Source: Zychaea mexicana (Eukaryota > Mucoromycota > Mucoromycetes > Mucorales > Lichtheimiaceae). Taken from it: a stretch of 64,000 bases of DNA. The notes beneath the pieces are model-generated. The model saw only the letters and a program-made list of their open reading frames with translations. It did not search any database and had not been told where the DNA came from. The stretch spans positions 310,001 to 374,000 of the forward strand of contig NW_026516667.1 in NCBI RefSeq assembly GCF_025766255.1, written 5' to 3'. Made by a program: the position numbers and the translations under genes. Positions 51,869 through 63,037 of this stretch are shown here, piece after piece; positions within the stretch are counted from its first letter, which is position 1, and each line of letters opens with the position of its first letter.

Positions 51869-52330
51869 TTATAAGCTAACCGGATTTGCTGCCAAACCAA
51901 GAGAAATCGATGAGCGCGCTGCTACACGGTTTATTCTTATCTTACAAATGACAAATATGGATTGATGGGTGAGGAGAAGCTCGCTCAGACCACATTGTTT
52001 CTTCATATCTATTTGGCTTACCCATTTTTTGCAATGAAGCACATAATACCTATTACCGCGATCCCTCTGCACAAATGCCATGGCTGTCAATTTTGAAGAC
52101 ATGTCTGTAACGGAGCCAATGACAATGACGGACTCGGTTGTGTTTCTTTTATATCTGATACTCAGGCCACACAGCATATGCTTTGTGCTTATGTCAGTTA
52201 GTAAGCTCAAGCCAAATAAGCAATTCTTACTGATGGATCAAATAATACTCGCTGCTGCCTCTGCTCACCAAGTAATGTGGTGCCTTTTGGCAGCGACAAA
52301 TGCCACAGTGAGCCCAAGCTCTGCTACGAC
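51869..52330 (-). mobile_element. Possible MULE-type transposase fragment
   Basis: On minus, a 113-codon frame contains RYKRNTTESVIVIGSVTDMS, SKLTAMAFVQRDRGNRYYVL and HCKKWVSQ. This resembles the MULE DDE block (PV.VIG.SD...F...A.......Y..VL..L). Upstream, GEQRQQRVLFDPSVRIAYLA can be read in another frame. The match is only by pattern memory, so confidence is low. Confidence 0.35.
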
Positions 52331-52720
52331 GCTAGCGTGAACACAGGGATATATATATATATATAAAATCTTTTTGATACTGAATTACCCGGTAGTAGTA
52401 ACTACAATGTAATCTTCAACTTCGATTGAGCAAACACGTTATTGTGCTTGTATCATATCCACAAAATATAAAATCTGTAGCTCGTGACTTTATTATCTAT
52501 AGGCAATCTTTCGGGAGATGCTTATATAAACTGATTTATTCAAAATTTATATAGATGGGGTGCCCTATCCGACTTATTGAGGTATATGACTTTATGTTTA
52601 ATAAATGTATAAAGTATGAAAGGGGTAATGTGTGCGTGTTTTAAAGGGAAGGAAATATGAAGAGAAGAAAAGAGAGAGGGGCAGGAATATATATATATAT
52701 ATGTCTTAAAAGAAGTTGGA
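52331..52720. other. 3' flank of the FYVE-RING gene with (TA)n runs
   Basis: AT-rich, with TA dinucleotide runs near 52348-52365 and 52688-52701. No gene is seen. Confidence 0.55.
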
Positions 52721-55082
52721 TCAAGCAGAAATAGTCGCATCGTAATGTACAGGGCAACCTTTGCCTCGTTCTAGCCAATCCGATAGGCAATGGCGATGGT
52801 AGGAGCAGAGGCATATCATGCGTGCAATTTTTTCACCTGACATCATGCATGATTATAGATGAGTATCACATTATACACGCGCGCATGTTGGCCTTGGATC
52901 CACAAACTTCATTCCTCGTTTCTTCTACGTACCAGCTTTGAATTCTTCAAAACAAATAGGACACTCATAATCGATCTGTGGCGAATTTTCTGAAAGTTCA
53001 TACACTGAGAAAATTAAGAAAAATAGAGATCAGTAAAGAGATCGATTAACCTCCTCATCCACAACAACAAAAGACTGTTTTTGTTCCCCAAGCCAACTGA
53101 CCCAAATAGCGTGGAGGTCGAACAGGAGGACTTCCTGTGTTTAGACATAATTGCAAATGCTTTTCCTGATCCTCTTTCTGCATGCCCAAAAGATCCGTGC
53201 CGCACACGGGACATTCAGTCATTAGACTTTGTGAGCTTGGAGATCGTTTCATATGGTTCATAGCAACCGGTGCTGTGGCGCGTCGTCTTGGCGACGAGGA
53301 GGAAGATGGTGCTTCTTTGATTGGTAACCTGTTGCATACATCACATACTCGCTGTGGGTGCATGGCGATAAGCGGATAATGCGAAGGATCAATGGCGGGA
53401 TCTTGTATGATCTCTTCGGGTGGTAGGCGTATTCTATGACTACTGCAACGATCACACACGACTAGGCCACAACGTCGACAATGATGACGACGCACAAGGA
53501 AATTAAACCGTCTATTGCATCGACGACACTCTGATGCTTGTCGATCCGCTTCCCACACTCGTCGCGAGCGTGGTGCATTATGAACTGTGTGATCGGATGC
53601 ATCATCGTCTCGGTTGTGGTTCGTACTGGCGTTGTTGTGCCGTTGATGTTCGCTTAACGGATCTCCTATCGGTTGTTGTTGTTGTTCTTGCTGGGTTGTT
53701 TCGTTAACAACTGGCACGATAAGGTTTGCTTGCACTTGGTCAACATTGACATCGTGTGATGTTTCTGCAGCTACTCGGCTGTCTCCTTGTTCTAACAGTG
53801 GGGGAGACTCTGCTTTAACTTGTTGCTCTTCCTCCATCTCGCCATTGTGTCCTTGTTGGTCCGCTTGCTCACTGTCCGCCCTGCTGGAAACTTCACGCTC
53901 AATCCCTGTGGTATCACTGCCCGTCACGTCCTGGCCTTCATGGGATGTAGCCAAATATACTCCTCTGTCGCCATTTTCATGACTGTGTTCTGCAGAACCA
54001 TCATTGTCATTTGCCATAGTATCTTCATTATTGAGTCTGATTTCTGGGGCACTGTGATCATAACGAGAATCATGCACACCGACATCACCATCAGAATCCA
54101 TAATCACCCTCTCAGTGGGTTCTTCTCCTTCCGCGTGATTTTCCGGTGTGCTCGTTCCTTGCTCATCGTCTTGTTCTTCCTGATATTGTGGCGTCGTTGG
54201 CATCTGTGCTGATAATGAGGCTAGCGACTGGTCATCCACGTGAGGCCGTGATTCCTCTCCATGGTTCCCACTTAGGGAAGGTTTATTAGCTTGACCATCA
54301 TCATCAGCAACTTCGTCTAAAGAGGCACTAGATTGTCCGCCCTGATCGTCATCCGCAGAAGTGCATGAACGTTGCTCTGCTCGTGTACCAGATCCATTCT
54401 CTACAACCTCCTCAACAGATGCTGTATCGGATGGCCGTGGCGGCAGCGGCGTAGACACTTCTGTTTGCGCTGCTACTGGTATATGTTCGTCCTGCGATAC
54501 ATTGTGATCTTCCAATATGGGGCCATTGTCACCATCCTCTTTGTCGCTGTCCACTTTGCTATCTCCATCCGGCCCAGACTGCTCTATCGTCCTCGTTGCT
54601 TGCTCTTGTGCCTCCTCTTGATTTTCATTTTCATGCTGCGGGTTTATATCTGCAACTTGTTCGCTGTGTTGGTCTGATAAGTTGTTATTGTTGCCGTCGT
54701 ATTTACTTTTATCATCAATGTTGTTGTTATCATTATCGTTGCTGCCGCTACCGCTGTAACCGTTGCTGTCAGCAAGTTGCAATGGCTGCTGATCGTTGGT
54801 AGGAGCAACAACAGAAGAAGATTCGTCATTATCGTCGCTGTCGTTTAAAGAAGCATTATTAGGTGCGTTTAAATGAGCTTCTAATAAAGTTGCTTCTTCT
54901 TCTCTTCCGCCGTCTTCTTCTTCTGTTGCAGTAGCGGACGTTGTTGTTGTTGTTGTTGTCGTAGTCGATTGAGACTCGCACGTTCGCTCGTCTTCGTTAA
55001 CGGCGCAACTTTCAACTTTTGCTTCATGAATGGTTGTGTTAGGTGCAGGCGCGGATTCTCCAACTGCTGGATGCGTTTCCAT
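52721..55082 (-). CDS. FYVE and RING domain protein (putative endosomal E3 ubiquitin ligase)
   Basis: Three exons on minus, 55082-53102, 53004-52933 and 52836-52721, give 722 aa. Residues 1-500 are acidic, Ser/Asn/Gln-rich and probably disordered. A FYVE domain lies at about 505-580: RRVWEADRQASECRRCNRRF, the signature RRHHCRRCG and VVCDRCSSHRIRLP, and QRVCDVCNRL. It binds PI3P on endosomes. A small zinc finger follows near residue 624 (TECPVCGTDLL...EKHLQLCL, a C2HC pattern like UBZ). The RING is at about 670-710: DYECPICFEEFKAGEKIARM, CLCSYHRHCLSDWLERGKG, CPVH, closest in style to the ZNRF group. Yeast Pib1 has the same FYVE plus RING design but is shorter. Exon 1 runs on past its donor to a stop at about 53050, so unspliced mRNA would lose the RING. 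Confidence 0.88.
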
Positions 55083-55891
55083 TATCGCTGAGTCTCCTTA
55101 ATGAATAGTTGTGGTTGATTTTTCTTTGTATTTTCTAGTGGGAAAGATGAATCGGGCATCACCTCTTTTCGGAAGAAGGCAAGGTTCGCAAAAGTCCAGA
55201 TTTTTGAAGCTCATGCATTGTTTCTCTGCTGCTGGTCCTGGTGCTTGTTTTGAGAGAAGTTTCTCATTGGTGCAAAAAAACAGCCCGCTTGGGCTCACGG
55301 GCCAAGCAAAATACTTGTGTAATCGAATAAAGGTACGGCGCTTGCGAAGAACAGAAAAGTGACATCGCTGTATGCCATATCTACACTGTTGCTTACTTAT
55401 ATAACTACACCCTCTAACCCATCCCCACTTATAGAGTACCAAGTGTATGATCTGCCGCTTCGATTCCTCTCTGACTGTAGTGGAGAAGAGAGCCAGGCAA
55501 CTCCTCCTTCTATCCGACTCATCTCTGTGTGTCCATGTTACACGCATTACTTCATAAAAAATACCATATGTATTGCTGAGCAGCTAATCTTACCAAAACC
55601 TAAATCTAGCATACCGTACTCTGGATGATTCATTTAAAAAATATGCAGTTCTTTTTCCTGCGACAGTGTTTCGGTTGAAATAAAGGCTATTTTATTGATT
55701 CAGCAATGTTTAGCAGTCAGCTATTCATGATTTGGGAGAGTTTTATATACAGCCTATATAGAGAAAAGTTGAGCACGTTGTTAGCTTATGTCCAAGCAAT
55801 TTACTAGTTTTATCTTTGTTACTTACAATGTTGGTTTTCAGCTTGAGCAGAGGTGTTGTTAGACTTTACGGGAGAACGCCACTAGTGCTTT
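55083..55891. other. Intergenic region
   Basis: About 800 bp: the FYVE-RING promoter side and the 3' flank of the next gene. Short frames without features. Confidence 0.5.
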
Positions 55892-57480
55892 TCAATGACC
55901 ATTGGATGCAGCAGAACGAGCTGATGGAGGAGGATGGGGTTTGTCACTGCCACCAGTTGGCTTAGGGGGAGGAGGCTTGGGCTTGTCCGAACCCTTCAAC
56001 GAGATCATGTTGGTATGTTAGTAAATACGCAAGCTTAACCTTTGACTTTGCTCCTTGCGCAAATGTTAAAGTACCACTAACCTTTGGTGGTGGTTTCTGG
56101 CCGCCAGAAGGGGGGCCCTGGTCTCCGCCATTACCTCCAGGCGGCGGTGGTGGGGGCTTATGATGAGGCGGAGGAGGTGGTGGTGGTGGTGGTGGACCGC
56201 CGCCGTGATGAGGACCGCCGCCGTGATGAGGACCGTCGCCGTGATGAGGAGGAGGAGGAGGTGGCGGTGGTGGACCGCCTCCATGATGAGGACCACCGCC
56301 GTGATGAGGAGGAGGACCACCATGTCCTGGGCGATGTGGTGGAGGAGGAGGAGGAGGTGGTGGTGGTGGTGGTGGTGGACCGCCTCCATGATGTGGACCA
56401 CCGCCGTGATGAGGTGGAGGAGGAGGAGGAGGACCACCATGTCCTGGGTGATGTGGTGGACCGCCTCCATGATGAGCTTCTTCATCTACTTCTTCGCGCT
56501 TATGATGACGATGGCCACCCTTGTGGCCGTGGTCCCAGCCGCCACCTCTGTGACCCCCATGTCGACCACCATGACCACCGTGTCCGTGTCCGCCGTGTCC
56601 ACCGTGTCCACCGTGTCCACCATGATGCCAGGATTTGGCTACACCGTTAGCTTCCTCGTCGCGTTTATGATGGCGGTGACCACCCTTATGGCCATGATCC
56701 CATCCATCGTCATCGCCATGATCCCAGCCGCCTCCTTTGTCGTGATCCCAGCCGCCTCCTTTGCCGTGGTTCCAGCCGCCACCTCTGTGGCCCCCATGTC
56801 GACCACCATGACCGCCGTGTCCGTGTCCGCCGTGTCCACCGTGTCCACCGTGTCCACCATGATGCCAGGATTTGGCTACACCGTTAGCTTCCTCGTCGCG
56901 TTTATGATGACGGTGACCACCCTTATGGCCATGATCCCATCCATCGTCATCGCCATGATCCCAGCCGCCTCCTTTGTCGTGATCCCAGCCGCCTCCTTTG
57001 CCGTGGTCCCAGCCGCCACCTCTGTGGCCCCCATGTCGACCACCATGACCGCCGTGTCCGTGTCCGCCGTGTCCGCCGTGTCCACCGTGTCCACCATGAT
57101 GCCAGGATTTGGCTACACCGTTAGCTTCCTCGTCGCGTTTATGATGACGGTGACCACCCTTATGACCGTGATCCCATTCGTCGTCATCGCCATGATCCCA
57201 ATCGCCTCCTTTGTGACCACCATGTCGACCGCCATTGCCACCATGATGCCAGGCCTTTGATGCAGCTTCGTTGATGATACGAGACTGAGCTTCAGTCAAG
57301 CTACACACAATATTTCATGTTTGTATGAGCGCGATATTCTACGCATGATATGGCTATGTGTCCGTATAAAATCATTGATTGGTAGTATGCTTACCTCGAG
57401 TCAGATGCTGTGTTCGCAGGTGCTGCCATTGCAACAGCCGACATGCCAAGCGTAAACAGAACTACAGGTGCAAACTTCAT
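55892..57480 (-). CDS. Secreted Gly/His-rich repeat protein with Kex2 sites
   Basis: Three exons on minus, 57480-57395, 57300-56082 and 55981-55892, give 464 aa. MKFAPVVLFTLGMSAVAMAA is a signal peptide with likely cleavage at AMA-AP. After SLTEAQSRIINEAASKAWHH comes a Gly/His/Asp/Trp-rich region that repeats. Four dibasic KR sites occur in the same context (HRHHKRDEEANGV three times, HHKREEVDEE once). They bound two repeats of 79 residues and one of 55 residues, each starting DEEANGVAKSWHHGG. The last 180 residues are Pro/Gly/His-rich (PPPPPPHHGGG runs), with a short third exon ending SAASNGH. KR sites in a secreted repeat protein suggest cleavage by the Golgi protease Kex2 into several His-rich peptides; metal binding is plausible from composition. 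No known domain is present. A TATA box lies about 60 bp upstream. Confidence 0.82.
56490..57140 (-). repeat. Tandem 237-bp repeats inside the Gly/His-rich gene
   Basis: The sequence CAGGATTTGGCTACACCGTT recurs on plus at about 56630, 56867 and 57104, a spacing of 237 bp (79 codons). The two full units differ by very few bases (one gives WNHGKG instead of WDHGKG); the third unit is shortened by 24 codons. Confidence 0.9.
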
Positions 57481-57540
57481 AGTGGATTAAGTAAGAAAAA
57501 AAAAGTTTGATGTGGTCTCGACCCAGCGTTTTAGCTTGGC

Positions 57541-57549
57541 TTTTTTATA
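57541..57549 (-). promoter_or_regulatory. TATA box of the Gly/His-rich gene
   Basis: On minus the sequence reads AGATATAAAAAAGCC, a strong TATA element about 60 bp upstream of the start codon at 57480. Confidence 0.65.
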
Positions 57550-57846
57550 TCTGGCGGTCAAATCAGGGACTTGAAACATCTTTTTTGCCTTGCATGAATT
57601 TTATCCTCCAGAATTTTGACAAGGGTAGTTCGGAGGACTCTTTTTTTGCCATCGATATAGCCTCAAATTCGCGAAATAAACCCTTGGTCGCTCCAATTAC
57701 GGGAAAATTCTGACTAATGCTCCGTCAAGCAAGTAAAAGCAAGCAACCCCCATGCTTGTAAAAACCAAAATATTCCCCACGTAGAGTTGTTGTGATTCTA
57801 GAACTAGTGTTTTAAGGAGCCTTTTATTTTTACGAGAAGGGTACGA
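57550..57846. other. Upstream region of the Gly/His-rich gene
   Basis: About 300 bp of promoter-side DNA; no gene seen. Confidence 0.5.
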
Positions 57847-58113
57847 TTAGTATCTCCTATGTAAAGCGGGAGTGCTAGGAGGAAGGAACAGCACGCCATT
57901 TGAAACAGCTTTTCTCATGTAAACCACATGTGGAAAAAATAAGAATAATCTTGATATTTGTTTATTCCATGTTCGTGTAAGACTATTGCTGTTGCAGATC
58001 CAAGTCTGCAGATCATCCAAGGAAAAAACATTAGTATTTCCTCCCAGTACTACTGCTAGCAAAGTAATCAAAAGAAACAGCATTTGCAAGGATGTTTTTT
58101 TTCGTGCAATCAT
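57847..58113 (-). CDS. Possible small secreted protein (88 codons)
   Basis: Starts with ATG on minus at 58113. The first 28 residues (MIARKKTSLQMLFLLITLLA then VVLGGNTN) form a good signal peptide, followed by VFSLDDLQTWICNSNSLTRT. The rest (FLFFPHVVYMRKAVSNGVLF) is less convincing and the true gene may be spliced or not real. No family recognised. Confidence 0.3.
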   Translation of the reverse strand: MIARKKTSLQMLFLLITLLAVVLGGNTNVFSLDDLQTWICNSNSLTRTWNKQISRLFLFFPHVVYMRKAVSNGVLFLPPSTPALHRRY

Positions 58114-59465
58114 TATTTACATCGTAGTCACATAAGTAGGTGTACTTACAACAGAGCTGAGAAAGGTATCCAAGCCCTGTTGAAAGATATGGAATGTAAA
58201 CTTTATTTGACAACACCAGATCGCCCTTGCATTGCAGGCTGTAAATGGTGCATTGTTTATTTGTTTGCTTAATCAGCCATCAATGCATATTGCACCATCT
58301 GCTACTAAGGCTGGTACAGATTACGACACACGTACCCGCGCCTCCGTATCCGCCTCGCAAGAAATACCTGACACAGCGGATTGGTTTTTGCCACCGACAC
58401 GATGTGGCCTTGGTTTTCAGAATAACGAGCCGAGAAACCTTGCTGAGCTCATCATGTCGTGAGTAGTTTGATTGTAGCATATTGGATGATAATTGAAAGC
58501 TCATACGGACTAAATAAAATGTAAGGTCTCACATCAAGGAACATGACAAGTATGCATCATCATTTGATCAATGAAACAAGCGCGATCTTCCGTCAGATAT
58601 TACGCTATAATATGTGTCCTTACAGAAGGAAGAACAGAGGATCTAAGAGTTTTGTGCAGAGTATTGTCCTGAACAAACTCCTACCAATTATCATAATGGC
58701 GACGTGCGTTGCAAAGAACTAGGAAAGAAGACCTCTGTGTATTAATACGTCTCTTTAGCTACAACGCTGTCAAGGACACCGATACTATCAGTTAATATAT
58801 CAAAAATGTGACTTCAAGACTTGTTTATTGTTGCAATCCCTAAGCGCCTAGCCGGGCAATATACTTCCAGAGACATAGCATTGACCAGGTTGAGAAGGCG
58901 GGGTACTGTGTTATACACATTGCAGTTCACTACACCGGCCTATATTTGGATTTATGTGACATGAAGTACCATCAAAACCGGCTTTTATACTAAATGGAAT
59001 GGATGTGCGACCGTTTCTTAAAAACGGCAAGACTTTCGTTCCATTTACTTTCATTGACCTGTTGCTGATGATGAGGATCACCACAAGGATAATCCAATAC
59101 AGCTGACAATATTGCTCCGAGCCGATTAGCTTACTAAAGTATTTCAAAGGAGAGATCATATAACTACGATCATATATTGCATTATGCCAGTCAACCCTCA
59201 TCGGACGTTATGGCGACGACGTCGATGGGGTGATTTATTAAACCACGAGGAACAAGAAAGTGAAGAAAAAGATATATCAATACGGCAATGATGGTATATG
59301 CGCGTTTCTGTATTGGCAGTATGAGCGCTGCATAAAGCGACATACAAGTGGTAAATGATTCTTCTATCTATATTGAGTTTTTTGTCAACAGTAGCTCTAG
59401 TTTTTACCCACACAGCTGATGATATTATGTATCGGTTGTTATACTTTTTACTATCACTAACATAG
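58114..59465 (+). other. Unresolved region with short Cys-containing open segments
   Basis: On plus, several open stretches flanked by plausible splice signals occur: about 58155-58240 (KGIQALLKDMECKLYLTTPD then RPCIAGC), 58309-58458 (QEIPDTADWFLPPTRCGLGF then QNNEPRNLAELIMS, followed by GTGAGT), and 58655-58750 (EFCAEYCPEQTPTNYHNGDV). I could not join them into one frame. They may be exons of a divergent Cys-rich gene, a decayed gene, or chance. Confidence 0.25.
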
Positions 59466-59757
59466 AGTCTCCTGTGTGAGCATAGCAATGCTGAAGAAGT
59501 TCCTGTTTGTCCGCAGTCACTACCTTCTACCACTGCGACTTGGTGCTATGTCTCGACAGATTGCAACACACTTGTTTGGAATAGCGTCGCTTCACTAAAC
59601 AAAGGAACAGAACGCTCGCTAATTTTTCGTGGTGAACGACCAGTCTTGGATGCATTGGAGCTAAATAATAGCACAACCTCCTGCACATCACTACTGTTCA
59701 AGAGTTTGACAGGTTATTTGGTGTCGGGGAGACAAGCTGCAGCAGCATCTAATCGCA
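59466..59757 (+). CDS. Candidate internal exon, Cys-containing, unassigned
   Basis: A 292-nt stretch is open in one frame between ACATAG (acceptor) and CGCAG|GTATTA (donor). It reads SLLCEHSNAEEVPVCPQSLP, TATWCYVSTDCNTLVWNSVA and later SLLFKSLTGYLVSGRQAAAA. It has no start codon of its own. The spaced cysteines suggest an extracellular or secreted segment. No partner exon was found. Confidence 0.28.
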
Positions 59758-60866
59758 GGTATTATACATTATTTTTAAATTGCTGCAGGTAGGCGTTTCT
59801 AGGAAAGGGGTTTGCTGTGGTTGCTCAAGAGAAGTGGAATGTGTCTAGCCAATATGCCGGATACCCGCACATACGTAAACTTGGTGTATAAGATGCGTAC
59901 GCGTTGACATCGCCCACATATAAAAAAATTACAATAGTCTGCTCCGCCACCACATCTTCTTCGCAGAGAAATTGTGTTCTCAAACTATTGAACGAATAGA
60001 TTGAAAGTAACAGCTCTTTGTGTCTTAATACATCAGACTAATTAGAAAACTACCGAGGAGACGGCACACTATGATGAAGCGAGAGAAGGAAAATGGATAA
60101 ATCGATACCGTCCTGTCGGTTTTAAGCATTTTCCGTAGCGTGTGTCAGGATCGTAGTACATGTGTAACAGGGCCATGCACAACTGTAAACAGGCGATCTC
60201 TCTAATTTTTTTTCTTCGCTACACGATCCTCGCTCTGCATATACTATACTGTACACACAAATAGCTTCGCTAAATCGATCTCACTCGCCTCTTTTTTAAC
60301 ATCATATGCAACTTGTTGACGTTTTGATTTACACGGCCAAAAACAGAAATGTGGTCATAAATAAGAAGTATAAGCCCCACACAACCCCACACATTACCGT
60401 AGTAGATTAGATTATTTGCTAGGTGCTGACTGCTACTGTACATTCATAGTCATTACTCATTACGTATGCCGTATATATATGTATATATACATAGTGGCAG
60501 CAGAACAAATAAGAGCTCCCCATTCTTGACCATCTTCTGGTGCGTAGATCATGCGCCCATGTCGCCACAAAACATCGTCACCATCAGCAATAAGACACCC
60601 GGTACTTCCATGCTTGCTTAGATGGAAAGAACATGGGCAGCGCTTATGTTATGAAACAATCACCGATTTTGTGTTGTTTTCGGTGACAACAACAAAAAAA
60701 TAATCATAATCCGCTCGCTCCATTCTCAGTTGTTGGCCCTATTAGAATAAGGCAAATCGCATGTCAACAACAATAAACAACATGGGCATCGATTAACATT
60801 CGTCAGCAGGTGCAAAGGAGCAGATCTTTCCCACCAGGCTATACGAAGCGTGTGCCGTGTGCACTG

Positions 60867-60899
<33 letters not shown>

Positions 60900-61280
60900 C
60901 ACAGAAGTAAAGAAAAAGAGACAACTCGGATACCGGCATCTCAAGTTCCCTTCCCTTCCCTCCCCCAGACTTCGGTTCATTGGTTCATCCCCTCTCGCTC
61001 GGCTCTCTCTCTCTCTCTTAGTGACCGTCGCGCAACAATTTGAAATTCCCCGTATTGCTTTTTTTTTTTTTGTATCGCGGCAACGCAGCACCACACCCAA
61101 CCAACCCACATAACAATTTTTTTTTACTTTTTCTTTTTCTCTCTTTTCTCTTTGACCTCAAAAGCTATACCTCTTCTTCTCTACTACTACTACTACTACT
61201 ACTTCTACTACTGCTACTATTAGGGAAAAGCTTCCTTTTTCTCTCTTAAAGACACACGCTCTTAGATACAAGTTCTTCAC
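59758..61280. other. Intergenic region and TBC gene promoter
   Basis: About 1.5 kb without recognisable genes. It includes a palindromic TATATATGTATATATA at about 60473-60488, a (CT)n run at 60873-60899, and from 61060 to 61260 a T/CT/CTA-rich pyrimidine tract directly before the TBC gene start. Confidence 0.55.
60873..60899 (+). repeat. (CT)n microsatellite
   Basis: About 13 CT dinucleotides in the TBC gene upstream region. Confidence 0.9.
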
Positions 61281-63037
61281 ATGCTTCAGCTCTCTCCTCA
61301 TACCACAGTATTCGGAAGCGCGCAAGGACAAAACGAAAGATCCCTACGAATCAATATGAACCAAGATGAAGCGCTTTCAAATCTCAGCGACTACAATGAC
61401 CTCCTTCAATCCGAGGTTTATGTCGATCTAGAACGCTTACGCATCTTGGCTCGCCACGGCATCCCTAATGAACTTCGTGGGGTGAGTTTCTTGCTCGTGT
61501 TGTATTTTCTTTTTCATAAGCTTCCACAACACACCCATGTCCCAGCACCCGCACATATCAGAACGAAACAAAAAAGGCTGCTTTGCTATTTGACATCCTT
61601 TTGCCTCCTTTTGAGACTCACAGCTCCCTCTAAAGCTTATCTGCAAGTATTAATCCAATCGATGATTCTCACTTGTAACAGGAGGTCTGGAAATACCTTT
61701 TAGGCGTGCAACAAGCAGACCGCTGTAAGTGAGAAAGATCTTGGGAGAGTGAGACACACACACACACTGGCCAATATAGAAAGAGTGAGGCCAAGGTGAT
61801 CTCTCGTATACTGATGTGTTGCTTAATCATTTAGCCAAAGAGCTGACAACGTCCAAGGCAAGAAGAGAAGACTATGAACAAATAGATAAGTCTGATCCTG
61901 AGATTTCTAAACGCATTCGTGGCGAAGTAACTCGGTATCAGCGACGAGTGCCCCTGTTGGACGGGAGACATTACATGAACCGCTTTGAAAACGTCATCGT
62001 GGGCTATCTAAATGCAAATCGTGATGCCGAGTATCATCCTGCTCTGGTAGCTTTGTGTGCGCCATTTGTTTATGTCCTGGACAAAGAGTGGGACGCATAC
62101 TATTGCTTCGAGCGATTGATGCAAGCTATGGGTAAGAAAAGAACTCGATGCATTAGGAAAAGGAGAAGGCTGTTGGGAGTTGGGGTGGTGATGGTGTGTG
62201 TGTGTGTGTGTATGTGCGTGGGAGGAGGGGGGGAAGGCGAATCCTGTCTCTCATCCTTAATCGGTATACTTATCCTTGTGGTTTTGATTTGTAGACGAGT
62301 ATTACGCCAGCAACACAATCAAAGAAAGCATGGCAAATTTCATGACCCTATTCCGTAATGTTCTGCCTGAACTGTACGTACAACTCTTGCAATCACATCC
62401 TTTTGTTTGACCGCAAACAAGCTAACCCTGTTGGTGTATAATAGGTGTAATTATTTTGAAGAGGAGGAAGTGGACCTTAATGAGTGGGTTACTTCGTGGT
62501 TGCAGCATTTGCTTTCGCGGGAAATGAAGTTTGAAGATATAGTGAGGCTATGGGGTATGTATCCAAACTTGTATATATTAGCATCTACTGTATGAGGTGA
62601 GTAACTAAAAGAGGATCCTCTTTCCTGCATCCAACCAGACACGTACTTTGCAATGCCCGACTTTCTGGAGTTCCATCCGTTTGTATGTCTGGGTAAGCTT
62701 AAGAAACGGACGATGATACTTGTATTTTGTATGTAACGGTACTCATTTATCAAACCTGATTATTCAGCGATTCTACGGAACGCCAGAGAGAACCTAGAGG
62801 ATCTGGAACAGTCGGAGATCAGGACTATGCTGCTCCGCTTGCCTTACCTGGATATGCAACGGGTAAGTTACCGAGTAAAAAAGAAAGAGAATGGGGGTGT
62901 GTACTCATCATCATGACCTGATCATTTTCCACTGACCCACATGTAACTTTCTATGCCATCAGACTTTGGCCGAAGCATACAACTTGCGTCACGAGAGCAT
63001 GGAACGACAGATATCCGAGGATGGGGACCTTTTATGA
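61281..63037 (+). CDS. TBC-domain protein (putative Rab GTPase-activating protein)
   Basis: Eight exons, 61281-61481, 61682-61724, 61835-62131, 62295-62373, 62445-62554, 62639-62692, 62768-62862 and 62963-63037, give 317 aa. TBC landmarks are HGIPNELRGEVWKYLLGVQQ at the domain start, DPEISKRIRGEVTRYQRRVP in the arginine-finger region, LCAPFVYVLDKEWDAYYCFE, and the late helices WVTSWLQHLLSREMKFEDIV plus RLWDTYFAMPDFLEFHPFVC. Most TBC GAPs have a glutamine finger in a YxQGM motif; here the equivalent place reads RDAEYHPALVALC, without the glutamine. Either catalysis differs or the protein acts without GAP activity. The target Rab is unknown. Either the ATG at 61281 or the in-frame ATG at 61356 (MNQDEALSNL) could be the start. 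Confidence 0.85.

Noticed and set aside
53820..54802. Several plus-strand frames opposite the FYVE-RING gene
   Set aside because: Shadows of a long, well supported minus-strand exon.
56160..57260. A 366-codon plus-strand frame rich in Trp, Met, Thr and Val
   Set aside because: It is the antisense shadow of the Gly/His-rich repeat gene. The minus strand has a signal peptide, splice sites and Kex2 sites; the plus frame has none.
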